Origin: Sequoia sempervirens
Taxonomy: Eukaryota; Streptophyta; Pinopsida; Cupressales; Cupressaceae
Direction: 5' to 3'
Assembly (NCBI GenBank): GCA_007258455.2
Contig: VDFB02373365.1
Coordinates: 225,832,194 to 225,896,193 of the forward strand
Length of the DNA stretch: 64,000 bases
Position numbers and translations under genes: made by a program. Under the pieces are notes generated by a model. That model made no database searches and had not been told where the DNA came from. It was given only the letters and a program-made list of their open reading frames with translations. Positions 50,501 through 62,165 of this stretch are shown here, piece after piece (the stretch's first letter is position 1; every line of letters begins with the position of its first letter).

Positions 50501-53227
50501 TACTTTGTTATAAAGCCAAGGAACACCATGATTCCAAGAACTACCAAAGAGACACCGAAAAAAAAATACTAAGTTATTTTATCTTCCTTGCTATTCAAAT
50601 TTCTCATTTATTCATCTAGGAAAACGCTTTGCTACAAATCAATTCTACATGCACGACATAAATACAATATTCACTCCAATATAACTAAGGTGAGAAATGA
50701 GAACATTTTGTTATTTATTTATATATCTATGAAGAACAGATTATGGTTTGAAAAGCCTTCTACCAGATTATTACCTATATAAATATTTTATGACTAAAGG
50801 ACTAAACTATACTTAGATCATTGCCTATGAATCCTACTATCACTTCAACTTGAACTTTTCACTACTTAAAATTACAACGAACTCAGCAATATCCTGGAAC
50901 AGTGACTAACATCCAAAGCATATACACATATTAGTCAATTCATGAAACTAGAGAGATTGTTTAAACTATTTAATTTCCCATTTTGACCAGGTGAGAAGGC
51001 TGAGACAGATTTCAAACAAAATCAGAGAGTTTATTTAAATCTATACACTCTGCCACTGACAGGTTATCTATGAAATCAAAGAGATTGATAATTTTACTAC
51101 ACCTTTGCTAAACTAAAGTTGCAGCTGTGAAGGAAAGCCAATGATATCAGGGAGACTATTTAATTTTGCACAATGCCTCTACTCTAAAAGGTGAAACAAT
51201 AACAGGTTGACGAGTATATCAGAAGGAGAAGATTGTAAATTGGAATTATCACTGTCTACTTGCATTATTTATCAATTTCCAAATGTTACAGCTGCCATAG
51301 ATTAACAGGAGAATCAAACACGTTATTTAAAACTTTAAAAAAAAAACTGCCAAGGAAATTAGAAAGTTAATTTAATTTACTACATCCTTGAAAATCTAGA
51401 ATATGCAGCTAAGATAGCTTGCCAATGGTTTCAGGGAGGTTATTTAAACCTGTACACTCTCCTAAGTATAAATGCTGCAGCGGTGAAAGGTTGCCAGCGG
51501 TATCAGGGAGGTTAAACAAATTTAGATTTCCAGACTATGCGAAGGAGCTCATCTAAATGCTGAATCCAATAACATCAATTTCTCTCAGCTTTGACTGAAC
51601 TGAGGCAATTGGCAAAGGCTTGAACCATTGCATAGACCAAGAGAATTAAATAATCTGCTCACTGGTCCACAATTTCTTCACTTGAACAGTCTGCTCAATG
51701 ACGGCATCAGAGAAGACACACGAACCAAGCTTCCTCCAAGTTTGAGATGGTTGTGGTTGCAAAAACGTGAGAAGCCATTTCCTCCAGCCTTGCGGATAAC
51801 ATTTAAATTCTATACAAAGCCTCAACACTAAGGAACAGGCTGCCAAGTACTTTAGAAAGTGAATATTGGAATTTGGAAATATCGCCATCTACTTGCATTA
51901 TTATCAAATCCCAAATGTTTTCCCCCAAGACTAAAGAGAAGGAGTCAGGTGAAGTGCAAATACGTGACCTATGAGGAGGAGAAATAGTGTTCAACCTATC
52001 TTTTGAACATGACGCAAATCTGGTTGATGGCGAGTTCCCGGAAATATGCCAGTTGGACAAATTTTACTTTCAAGTGCTGCAACTGCGATAGATTCTCAGA
52101 GGAATCAATCAGGTAATTTAAACCTTTAACTTCCTATTATGCTCCTATATGCGACTGTGACAGGTTTACATAGAAACCAGAGGTTATTTTAACATTTACA
52201 CTTCCTATTAAGCTCAGGTGCCGCGGCTGAGATAGGATGACAAAGGAATCAGAGAGAGAGATTATCTTAATCTTTTAACTTCCTATAAATTTCAAGTGCA
52301 CGGCTGGGACAGATTGATAAAGCAAATAGAAAGATCATTAAATTTTATAGGCAAAGCATTTGCAATACCAAATTTTGAATGGAAATACACAAACATGCCC
52401 TCTGAAATAACTTGAAGATTCAACCTTAAATGAATACGCAAAATATTAAGAAAGAATGAAGGTTGTTTGGCCTAAGAGAAAACACTGCATGCATACATAA
52501 AAGAAAGAGGACCTCCAGAATAAATGAACGAGAGACACCAATTCCCAGTATAGACTAGATATGAGACAAAGTAAATACATAAGCAAATACCTCGACTAGA
52601 AGATGGTACTTTTGCAGCTATTAGTCCATATGGTATCGATTGCTTTTTGGATTTCTCTCCTCTTCTGTCCTCCTGCCTCCTCACGAACTAGATTCTTGTT
52701 TGTACGAGATCTTCTCCATTCCCCCCGTATCCCCCTTCCCAAAAGCTAGATATACTTTATTTATTTTTCATATTCTATAGTTCAGTTCTTTTCGACTTCC
52801 AATTGCTTGATAGGTGAAGTTTCTGTCCAGCTTCTCTTGCCTTTTACACTTCCCAAAAATCTTATCACAATTTATTTAATTAATAACTATTCACTTTCCA
52901 TTTTCCAATGGCTTTCTTTTTATTATTTTCTTTTCCAGATTATTTTGTTCATTATGATTATTAAATCAATTTATCTAATAATATCATTTTGTGCTTTTAA
53001 CAATTTAGTTTAATTTGATCATTTGATTTAATTTAATGGATTATTATTCTAATTTCTAATTATATTTTAAATAACCTCGCAGATTCACTCATGATTTAAA
53101 TTAATTATTTAGACATGACTACTAACATTTGATATTTTTCCACACAATTAAATAACATAGTGATCAATGAAGCATGCACATATACTCACACACAAGACCA
53201 GAACAATCGAAACGGAGGGGTATTACA
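47589..53227 (-). mobile_element. Solo LTR, 5.6 kb, related to the LARD family
   Basis: The insertion begins TGTAACGCCCCCCCGTGCGAACCCC and ends GGAGGGGTATTACA on the plus strand. It is flanked by a perfect duplication, GTTGC (47584-47588 and 53228-53232). Termini, overall layout and phrases such as GAGTGTCATCGCA, CACATGGG, TCTCCTGGC and GGCGCCGGCCCCC match the LARD LTR (TGTAATGCCCCGCC...GGGGTGTTACA; CACATGGGATCTCCTGGCA; CCCGGCCCCCC). By analogy it lies on the minus strand. No interior, primer site or second LTR is present. A solo LTR this long is unusual. It sits inside the CACTA and is bounded by sequences related to the SPT16 fragments on both sides. Frames inside (47935-48384 minus and others) have no recognised domain. 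Confidence 0.85.
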
Positions 53228-53232
53228 GTTGC

Positions 53233-53728
53233 TGCTATGTCAAGAATAAAATAAAAGGAAACAATGTTCCTTCCAATGGCTTGATGATTGCAAATGAGGA
53301 TTCATGATGAAATTCAATCTAATTGGGTTAAAATCTTTTTTTTTGGATAAAATAGATCAATATATAGAACTTAAATGGAAATAGATACAACCTATCCTCA
53401 TGTTGGTACCCATATGAAACTCATCTCTTGTGCTCCCTTTTGTCATCATTTGAATTTTGATCTTGTATCCATCCAATCAATTGTGGTTCTTGTATTCATT
53501 TTTTTAAGTCATCTTGTCATTGTCTTTTCTTTGCTAAGATAGAGAGAAGCGATTATCAACAAGTCTAATAAAAGATGACATTTAAATAATAGTATGCAAG
53601 AGAAAAAAACAATGAAGTTCTCAGTTGGTGTTGACTATGACGAAAGAAAGAGGACTATGGAATGGCTAAGGAATGAGGTTTGAATCAGAAATACTCTTTT
53701 CCCTTGGCACATTTTTTTTGGCCCAGCC
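53233..53728 (+). other. Non-coding CACTA interior between solo LTR and second SPT16 fragment
   Basis: It contains no recognised coding sequence. The sequence GTTGC at its left is the continuation of the pre-insertion sequence, which joined 47588 directly to 53233. Confidence 0.5.
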
Positions 53729-53984
53729 ATCATGAACCAAGAAGACCAAGGATGTCCAGTTTTATGTGGAGGTAATGGATGTGGTCCAAAATTTAGGAGG
53801 GGCAAGAGGGTCAATGTATGATCCTGATGAAATTGAGGAAGAACAACAAGAGAGGAATAGGAAAAATAAAATCAATGTAGAGTTTCAAAGATTTGTCAAG
53901 CAAGTAACAAAACTATGGGAGCAGCCTCATCTAAAATATTTTGAACTAGATTTTGATATACCATTTACGATAAAACATCAATAA
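53729..53984 (+). pseudogene. SPT16: SPT16 gene fragment 2, captured in the CACTA
   Basis: A stop-free stretch repeats part of fragment 1. It reads TKDVQFYVEVMDVVQNLGG, YDPDEIEEEQQER, NKINVEFQRFVKQV, and LWEQPHLKYFELDFDIPF. It starts at ATCATG (53729), which corresponds to the end of LHNHIM in fragment 1, and homology stops near 53966. It is closer to the conserved SPT16 sequence than fragment 1 (no stops, YDPDEIEEEQ intact), so fragment 1 is not its parent in present form. Without the 5.6 kb solo LTR, the two fragments would lie about 1 kb apart in the same orientation. It covers only about 77 codons and cannot make a functional FACT subunit. Confidence 0.9.
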
Positions 53985-54212
53985 TGAGAAAATTAACAAA
54001 AAATCAAAAGTGAATAATATATAATCTATGTTGTAAAGGTAAAAAGTCTTACAAAAATACATATAAAATTCCAAAACATTTTCCATTTATTCTCTAAATT
54101 TTAGTCCAATCAACCAAAGCAAGAAACATATATCTTATTACTATTTAAATCAAAAGAAGATATCTGATATACAATTCAAAACAACAGTATATGAGCTAAT
54201 TTGTTAAAGTAC

Positions 54213-54451
54213 CTATTCTCCTTGAAGTACTAATTCCTTGATAAACTCAATTTGGTCCTCAAATACATACCTGTCACAAGTTTCAAAGGAATCTATCATG
54301 AGAATCTGACCATGACTATATGTAACAATCTAAAACATTCATAATCAGAGACAAGTGCTTTACAAATTCTACTACACATTGATGCAGTCTTCATGCTGAA
54401 ATGAGTGTTTAGAGCTATGATAACCACATTCATGTCTTGAGGGAATCTCAT
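54213..54451 (-). pseudogene. Unidentified coding-like block in the CACTA (minus strand)
   Basis: From ATG at 54451 the minus strand reads MRFPQDMNVVIIALNTHFS then MKTASMCSRICKALVSDYE without a stop. After one frame change near 54320 it continues GQILMIDSFETCDRYVF, EDQIEFIKELVLQGE and TAG at 54213. The two pieces look like one protein's C-terminal part with good codon structure. I do not recognise the family. Given its place beside SPT16 fragments, it may be another captured host gene piece. Confidence 0.4.
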
Positions 54452-55999
54452 TGTCTAAGGAAGAAGTCAAAGTGCCTTGGAGCAGCAATAGCATTCAACA
54501 TCGACCATATTTGAGACAAAATCACATTCATTTTTGTGGCATGACATGTCTAAATTCATTAATAGTGTTTTGAGGGCTTTTCTAAGTTTATGCAATGACT
54601 TCTCTTTAAGAATCTTTGAAACGGTTTTAGATTTCTATCTTTGGTATAGATGTTTGAATTTGGAGTGGAATTTTTGGAGTTATGTAGCCTTTGAAGAATT
54701 GAGCATGCATAAAAGTGTGGAGTGCTAAGTGAGTCACGATGCTACAAGTGCTAATTACTTAAAAGGAAAAATGAAAAAAACAAACATTTGTTTTACATAC
54801 TAGGCTATTTACTTATAAAATATGGGAATGGTAGATGTGCTAATTGCTATTTCTCCAGCCATATTCATTACAAACCATGATCAAATGCTAGGTAAGCTAT
54901 TATCGTAAGTATAGAAAAGGAAAAATGAAAAAAAAAAACATTTGTTTTACATACCAGCTACCCGTTGCTTGATTTTCCACATAATGTGAAAATGAATTTC
55001 TCTGTAGATATAAAAGTAATTCCATGGTAACTATTTGGCTCCACAACATAAGAAAGTTGTTTGAAAAGCTTTCTCAGCCACATAATGTTCACAAGTTCCA
55101 AAATCAGAAATCTAATACAAAATTGTTCACTTGACCTTGAAGTTTCAATTAGTATGCTTATAGGATTTTATGTTGTAAAAATATATTCTAGTGGCTTAAA
55201 GAAAATAGTGAACAGCTGAAAGAATTTTTGTTGATCCATTTTTCCAACACAAACCTATACAAAACATATTAATATCCTATTAAGATTGTTCCACCCAACA
55301 CAAGAAAGCTTGGATTCCTCTTTTCACCAAGAGAAAGCCAAAGCCTTCACCTCCTCATGTAAACATAAGAAAAATTTATTGTCAACCAGTCAACTACTTA
55401 ATAATAACTCACTTTCTAGCAACACGTAAACATAAGAAATGTATAACTTCATAAAAATATTATTTATGGGGAAATTTCAAATTAAAAAGAGGTGTACTTT
55501 CTGCTATTGCAAGGAGCTTGATGGAATTATATGGTTAAGATTCTAAACATATTTGATCAAGGAGGATGTAGCACTATGATTGTTTCACAATATAGTGGCA
55601 ATGCACTGTGCCATATTACCACCTTTACTACAAGCTTCAAGAAAATGTTTACCACAAAGCTCTATAATGCACAACTCCAACAATGTCAGCCCCATTCCAT
55701 ACAAATATTATACAAAGTTTCTAAAAAATAACATAAGGAATATGAACCAACAGTAGGCAAGCAAATGTATTTCTTGTAACTAACATGATATCCTTTTCTG
55801 TACTGCATTGGTATATTGTTGTATTCTACTAAAGAGCAGACATACATGAATAAGCATTATGTCCAACCTATCAAAGATTGCATAGAACTTTGCATAATAC
55901 AACTTTGAGATTACATTTCAAGCTTCTAGCGTGGCGTCAAATTATTCTTGTAATTTCTTTGTTTAAGCACTCTGATTTGATATTCACATTAGTCATTCT
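54452..55999. other. CACTA interior, no recognised feature
   Basis: The stretch is AT-rich with scattered short open frames (54534-54728, 55531-55731) whose products show no domain I recognise. An A-run-rich phrase, GGAAAAATGAAAAAAAAAACATTTGTTTTACATACTAGG or similar, occurs twice (near 54763 and 54917), showing a local duplication of about 150 bp spacing. Confidence 0.35.
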
Positions 56000-56179
56000 A
56001 CATCTACTTCTATCTATAACAGATTTGATTCCATTTGAAAATCTTGTCCCTTGGATATGAAGGGCTCCAAATCAGTGGTATCAAAGCTCACATCAACTTC
56101 TATCTATAATACATTTTATTCCATTTGAATATCATGTCCCTCAAATATGAAAGGCCCCAAATCAGTGGTATCAAAGCTC
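56000..56179 (+). repeat. 90 bp tandem duplication containing TGGTATCAAAGCTC
   Basis: Two units at a 90 bp period both contain CATC(T/A)ACTTCTATCTATAA and ATCAGTGGTATCAAAGCTC. The latter is identical to a tRNA-iMet primer-binding core with one change (TGGTATCAAAGC), so this may be a piece of an LTR element junction that was duplicated. Confidence 0.75.
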
Positions 56180-57682
56180 GCATCAGTTCACAATGATATC
56201 AAGCATTCACTATATATCATAACCTAGTGGTAGTAGAGTTTTTCATTCAAAACCTTTTCTACATTTTGTATGCCCACTAACACAAGGAATAACAACAAGA
56301 AGCTTGGTCTCTAAATTCATGACCCTTCACCCTACATTCCTTCATGATCTCAACAAATTGAAAACAAATCCATATCAAATTAGTGAATATTCTTGGTAAA
56401 CATGTATAACTCCCTCTAGTAGCTCTCTTATGTAGATCATATGTTGACTTAAAAGATGCTTTAGATGATGAAATCAAGTGCTTTACAACAACAGAGTGGG
56501 GATTTGGAGAAATATTACACATAGGAAATTGTCAAGATAATTGATCACTTCAGTCAACTTCTAAAGCATGTTCAATCCCATTCTTGTTGACTTACCAGTG
56601 CATATATATTTTGGATCCCAAACATCATACATGGTACAAGTAAATGTATACATCCCTATTCTTTAAGGTAAAAAAGATGCTGATACTCTAGATAACTATC
56701 TAAAACCTCATTTTCTCATAAAAGGTGGTCATGAAGGTTTTCATCAGAAATATCACCTTTGCAATTTAAAGGAGTTTCCTTTTCTATAAAGAAATGATAG
56801 AATAAATATTGTGCTACACATGAGGTTGACCTTTCACCTATATATACCAATAATGGTTTTTTCGAAGCCTCAAAAGAAACCTATTATCCTGTTGAAACAT
56901 ATGATGGACCAATATATCAAGCATTCTTGGCTTCATTGAGGTAATGACCAATCTATTCAAGAATCTTTTGATATATTCCATACTTTGACTTGTTAAATAG
57001 TCAAGAGTAGGAAAAAAATATCATCAAATGTTTTGAATTCTTTTGTGATCCTTGAATTCAACAATACAATGCAAAAAAGAACAAAGAATAGCTCATTGTT
57101 GAACATAGAAGATATGTCTAGTTTCAATCCTTGCTCACATATGTTCCTAGCAAACCAGTTTAGAAATGTATCCCTCTCCTCCATGAACATGCCATATGTT
57201 CCTTTTGACTTGTCAACTTAGTGAAAAGATGACTTTTCTTATAAGACTTATCAAGAAGGTGTTATTTCATCTTATTTGTATAGGGTTCAGAGTTGTAATT
57301 TTGTATTTTTCCTAAAATACAAAAGAAAAATTGTGTTTGTAACAACCCAACCACAAACATTAAATGTTGTTAAATTCAAGCCTTTGGTGATGGATTAATC
57401 CTCACCTTTTATTGTAAAATTAATGTACTTGCCTCTCTATATAAATGCAATCACTTTCTCTTGTAAAAGATAAGGAAGGACTAAAAAGAAAAAGAATTGT
57501 TGAAGCAATGCTAATTTTTCTAAGTTAATACAAATAGAAGTTCATTTGTTGCTTCTATATGAGTTTGTTTTATTGGTTGGATGTGGTTTTCATGGTTCAT
57601 TTTACCCTTCCAACTATTTAAGTTTCATTTATGATTAATTATTTAGATTGAGAATGCAGATCAACAAGAAGACTCTTTCCAC
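56180..57682. other. CACTA interior, no recognised feature
   Basis: There are several short frames on both strands (for example 56277-56522 minus, 56993-57221 both strands) with no known domain. No repeat partner is seen in the window. Confidence 0.35.
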
Positions 57683-58039
57683 ATGTTGAGTTTTAGGTTT
57701 CATTTTGCTAACACAAAAGTGGAAATTTTTTTGTTTCAGTCTACTATTGATTATGAGCTTGAAATCAAGGGTCAACAACAGCTAGATCAGTCTAATTTCA
57801 TGGAAAAACAAGAAAATATAAACCCAACAAGTAACAAAAAATCATGGATAGTGAAGAAGGAAGTTATTCCAATTGATATGAAAGAGTTACAATATAATTT
57901 TCTAAAGGTAAATGATCAAACTCTTGATTGTACCATTCTAATACATCACCATGATCAGTCATATCAAGCTTGTACAATTGTTTTAAAGGAGTCTCAAGAT
58001 TATCTAAATAGTGAAAATCAAGGTGATACAATGTTATGA
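57683..58039 (+). CDS. Unidentified open frame in the CACTA, 118 codons
   Basis: The frame runs ATG 57683 to TGA 58037. The product is polar, with a Gln-rich segment (KGQQQLDQSNFMEKQE), a basic patch (SWIVKKEVIP) and HHHDQSY. It has no transmembrane segment after the Phe-rich start and no domain I recognise. It is the longest non-repeat frame inside the CACTA. It could be a captured gene piece, a transposon accessory ORF or chance. Confidence 0.25.
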   Translation: MLSFRFHFANTKVEIFLFQSTIDYELEIKGQQQLDQSNFMEKQENINPTSNKKSWIVKKEVIPIDMKELQYNFLKVNDQTLDCTILIHHHDQSYQACTIVLKESQDYLNSENQGDTML

Positions 58040-59100
58040 GGTGATATTGACAACATAGGTCTAGTAATACAAGTGGAAGAAGACCAACCCAGAAGATGAA
58101 GAAGGTATTGTGAATGGCCACAGCCATGAAATATTTTTAAACCCCAGAAATAGTAAAAAAAATGTAGGAAATTTCTCCATTCCATAAGTATTATAATTTG
58201 ATATCATGGTTCGAGCCTGAAACTAGGTTATCTTCTGCAGAAAGTGAGGAAATAAAATGGTATGGTTGCGGCCTGGGTAGAGGAGTACACTTTTTCTTTC
58301 AAATCATGCTCAAATCGAGCTCATTTAAGAAGAGAATGTACACAGGATGAAAGCATAGAAACTCACCCAGTTTTTCTGTGAAGAGAGGAACCATCAAAAC
58401 CCATGTGCCTATGGCCTTCAAAACTCAAGCCAAGCACGTCCATGGAAGCCTGAGGTAATGAGATATCAACAGAGGAAATGAACATAGAAAAATGCACTAG
58501 AAATTCACTCATGGTCACGGCCTAGAGGCCCTAAATCCTTCAAAAATGGAGTCAAAATGACCTAAAACAAAGAAGAAACAACTTACCATTAAGTTCGTAA
58601 AGGAAATCGACACCAAATCAACATAGCAGTGCATAAAATATTTGATTTTCAGGCTCGAACCCTACGTTTCCATGGTGGTTGTGTGCCAAGTTCTCCAAAA
58701 ATGGCAAAGTGCAAAATGAGGTGAGAAATGTGGAATTTAGATGTTTTGTGGTTATGGTTTCATGTTGCCCTAGCTTGCCCTTATCTTTTTATCACATTGA
58801 TTTACAATTAAAGTGCCTTGATTAATACTTTAGCTCATCGTTCCTAGATTGTTCTATGCCTTATATTTTGTTATGGTTTTGAATAAAAACCATATAATTT
58901 CATGCCTAAGTTTCTTTATGATTTTTATAGAAAATAAAGATAGGTATTATACTTGGCCAAGTTCAGGCGAGTCTCGTCAGTAGGACTCGATAGGCAAGGT
59001 TTGAAAAGTGCCAAAAGTTACATGAAATTTAAAGTTAATACTTTTTTTTTACTTATTGCGAATGTAAAATGATGTATGCCATGAAGGTTTGTATGGTTTT
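58040..59100. other. CACTA interior with a 15 bp inverted repeat
   Basis: GGTTCGAGCCTGAAA (58208-58222) has a perfect inverse, TTTCAGGCTCGAACC, at 58647-58661. GGCCAAGTTCAGGCGAGTCTCG at 58955 resembles AGCCAAGTTTGAGCTGAGTCC at 60404 as a direct repeat. They bracket the hairpin array and the duplicated block and might mark an inserted sequence. Confidence 0.4.
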
Positions 59101-59159
59101 GGAGGTCTTAATTTGGGCTTGGTGGCGGGGGCTTTTCCCCTCAAGCCCACCCTATATCA

Positions 59160-59570
59160 CGATAGGGAGTGCGCCCAGGGCACTACCTCGGGACCCCATG
59201 AGGGGTGCTACCCCTCGACCCCACTGGGGGCGCTACCCCCAGACCCACGCAAGGGGTGTTTCCCCTTGACCCCATGGGGGGCGCTACCCCTAGACCCCTA
59301 CGAGGGGTGCTTCCCCTCAACCCCACTAGGGGCGCTACCCCCAAACCCCCACAAAGGGGTGTTGCACCTTAACCCCATTGGGGGAACTGCCTCTTGACCC
59401 CACTGGGGGTGTTGCCCCTTGACACCACTAGGGGCATTGCCCCCAAACCCCGCAAGGGGCACTACCTCCAAACCCCTGTGAGGGGTGCTGCCCCTTGACC
59501 CCACTAGAGGCATTGCGCCTAGACCCCCACAAAGGGTACTGCCCCTCAACCCCATTAGGGAAATCGCTCT
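59160..59570 (+). repeat. GC-rich tandem array of about 27 bp self-complementary units
   Basis: About fifteen units of the form CCCCACTGGGGGCGCTACCCCCAGA lie in tandem, each able to fold on itself (GGGG...CCCC). GC content is far above the surrounding sequence. Frames across it on both strands (59089-59397, 59298-59555) just translate the unit (GALPPDP and similar) and are not genes. Confidence 0.85.
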
Positions 59571-59575
59571 GATAC

Positions 59576-60250
59576 TTGAGATTATGGCTACTGCATCATC
59601 TAGGACCTATCTTAGACACATTCATAGGAAGGATGAAGGCTCCTTTGAGCCATAGAATTCTAGTTATTTTTTTGAATCTTTTGATATTTCATATTTGTTT
59701 GGAACATTTGATGTCATGGATTTCATATTCGATGATTTTTGTATACAATCAAGTCTTTGACTATATATCTAAGTGTGTTATTTCCTTGAGCAGCTCAGCT
59801 ACAATTTGTGTTTATAACTTTATACTTATATGATCAATATATACTTGTGTTAGTGGAGAGGACCTTGATTGGGTTGACCAAGTAGATAGAGAGGTTGAGG
59901 CTATAGCCATGGTAGAGGAGGAGGATAAAGTATGAGCAAACACATCCACAACTAATGCTGGTGAGGGTGGCATGGAGTCACAAGCAGAGACTATCGTTGC
60001 AGTTGCTACATCATCTAGGACCCACCTTAGTTTCCTTCGTAGGAAGGAGCCATAGAATTGTAGTTATTGTTTTGATATTTCATATTTGTTTGGAACATTA
60101 ATCGATATCATGGATTTCATATTCCATGAGTTTTGTATACATTTGACTATATTTATATATCTAAGTGTGTTATTTCCTTTAGCAACTTAGCTACAATTTG
60201 TGTACTTTATACTTATGTGTTTGATGTATACTTGTGCATGTGATCAAATT
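59576..60250 (+). repeat. Direct duplication of about 250 bp with a possible transposase C-terminal remnant between
   Basis: Segments 59585-59846 and 60005-60240 align (CATCATCTAGGACC, AGCCATAGAATT, GATATTTCATATTTGTTTGGAAC, TATCTAAGTGTGTTATTTCC). Between them, 59857-59930 reads DLDWVDQVDREVEAIAMVEE, an acidic stretch of the kind found after the dimerisation region of plant hAT transposases. That comparison is from memory of general composition and is weak. No complete transposase is present. Confidence 0.5.
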
Positions 60251-60424
60251 TGCTTCTATTTAATTATGTTATTGTGTCTTTAAGGTTTATTCAATAAAGC
60301 GCGCTGGAAACAAGTTTTAAATCCTTAAAAATCTCTAAATTTCTAGTGTTTCTCCATTTTGTTGAGTCTGCGCCGAATCTCGAGTCCCGAGTCGAGCCAC
60401 CCTAGCCAAGTTTGAGCTGAGTCC

Positions 60425-60955
60425 AAGTCTTGTTACTATGATTTAAATAAAACTAAAATGAATATGAATTAAATATATAATTTAATCATTAAATTATGAA
60501 TTTAATTATTATAATTTAAAAAAAATGTGTGGTTTTGATTGTGATATTACATTAGATTCCTTGCACCCTAAGATTTTTTTTAATTAAAATAGATCTACCT
60601 CTTGCATTTCTTCCAAACCATTCATATTATTATTGTGAAAAATAAATTCTAAATAATGATTAATATTCAACATATAAATTTTATTATTATTTATTTATTT
60701 ATAATATTTTACAAATTAAATATTACAATTTTTAATTGAAAAGAAGATAAAAGTGTCATTTAATTCAAATACTATTAATTCTTAAATTTAAGATCATACT
60801 ATTATCTTCATATTATCCTTTAAAAACATTTTTTATCTTTTACTCAAAAATCTTAAACATGGGAAAATTTGTAGATGATTGAATGTAGAAATGAGGTGTA
60901 TTATGCCATAAAATATACAAAAGGGATATAGTTGAATTTTTATGCCCTTGCAGTC
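60425..60955. other. AT-rich spacer in the CACTA
   Basis: Simple A/T-rich sequence with stops in all frames and no recognised element. Confidence 0.4.
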
Positions 60956-60959
60956 ACAC

Positions 60960-61720
60960 CAAGTGTATAGGGTTGAGGGTCCAATGTATAGGGTAGATGG
61001 TATATGGGTTGAGGGATTAGGGTTTAAGGGTTGAGGGTTGAGGGTTGAGGGTTGAGGGTAGAGGGTTTAAGGGTTGTGGGATTAAGGGTTGAGGATTGAG
61101 GGATTAGGGTAGAGAGTTTACTTGGTTTTAAGGGTTTAAGGGTGAGGGTTGAGGGTTGAGGGTAGAGGTTGGTTTAAGGGTTTAGGGTTTAAGGGTTGAG
61201 GGACATTGAGGGTTTAGGGTTTAGGGCTGAGTGTTTAAGGGTTGATGGTTTAGGGTTGAGGGATTAGGGTAGAGAGGGAGGGTCGATGGATGGAGTGAGG
61301 GATGGAGGGAGAAGTGAGATAGAGATAAGGAGAGAAGAGGAGGGAGGGGTAGAGATATATGAGGGTTGAGGATCCAATATATAGGGTAGAGGGTTGAGAA
61401 TTCAGGGTATAGAGTTGAGGACCTATAGGGTTGATGGTTTAGGGTATTGGGTTGAGGGTATAGGGTTGAGGGATTAGGGTTGAGGGTAGAGGGTAGAAGG
61501 TTTAAGGGTTTAGCGTTTAAGGGTACTTTAGGGTTGAGGGTTGAGGGTTAAGGGTAGAGCATTTAAGATATAGGTTTGAGGGTATATAGTTGAAGGATTA
61601 GGATTGAGGGTCCAATGTATAGGGTAGAGGGCATAGGGGTTGAGGGTTTAGGATTTAAGGTTGAGGGTTGAGGGTTGAAGGATTAGGGTTGAGGGTTGAG
61701 GGTTGAGGTATCTTTTGATG
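60960..61720 (+). repeat. Interstitial telomere-like repeat array (TTGAGGG/TTTAGGG/TTTAAGGG)
   Basis: Dozens of 7 bp units dominated by TTGAGGG, mixed with canonical plant telomere units TTTAGGG, and with TTTAAGGG and TAGAGGG variants, run for about 760 bp, with a purine-rich interruption at 61267-61350. The G-rich strand is the plus strand. The array is internal to the CACTA and heavily degenerate, so it is not a chromosome end. Confidence 0.85.
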
Positions 61721-61826
61721 CAAGTGAAATGTAGACAAACAATTGAAGGCCAGCAAATATTGGGGAAGGATATTTTGTTCTAACACCCCTAATCCCTTAA
61801 CCCTTGATCCTTGCTAGATCAAAATA

Positions 61827-62165
61827 ATTAGGTGCTAAATTAGGTGCTAAATCTGGTGCTAAATTTGGCACTAAACCCAATGCTAAACCCAATGCTAAAC
61901 CTAGTGCTAAACCCGATGCTAAACTCGACACTAAACCTAATGCAAAACCTGATGCTAAACTGGGCGCTAATTAGTGCCTAATTTAGTGCCTGCTTGGCAC
62001 TAAATCCGGCACTAAACCCGATGCTAAACCCGGTGCTAAACTTGGTGCTAAACCCAGTGCTAAATTCAGCACTAAACTTGATGCTAAACCTAGCGCTAAA
62101 TCTGGTGCTAAATCCAACGCTAAACTGGGGGCTAATTAGTGCCTAATTTAGTGCCTACTTGTTTT
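61827..62165 (+). repeat. CACTA right subterminal repeats
   Basis: About 25 copies of a 12 bp unit, GGTGCTAAACCC, with variants (GGCACTAAA, GATGCTAAA, AGCGCTAAA) lie at near-regular spacing. Two longer blocks each end in GGGCTAATTAGTGCCTAATTTAGTGCCT (near 61964 and 62130), showing a roughly 165 bp higher-order duplication. The unit is the reverse complement of the left-end TTTAGC(G/A)CC unit. Confidence 0.88.

Noticed and set aside
59089..59555. Open frames of 85-102 codons with GALPPDP-like repeats on both strands
   Set aside because: They translate a GC-rich tandem array whose unit length is a multiple of three; there is no start context or homology.
60960..61720. True chromosome end (telomere)
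   Set aside because: Units are degenerate and mixed, with transposon sequence on both sides; it is interstitial.
61827..62165. CRISPR-like regular repeat array
   Set aside because: Units are 12 bp with no spacers, the setting is plant nuclear DNA, and the position and inverse copy at the other end identify CACTA subterminal repeats.
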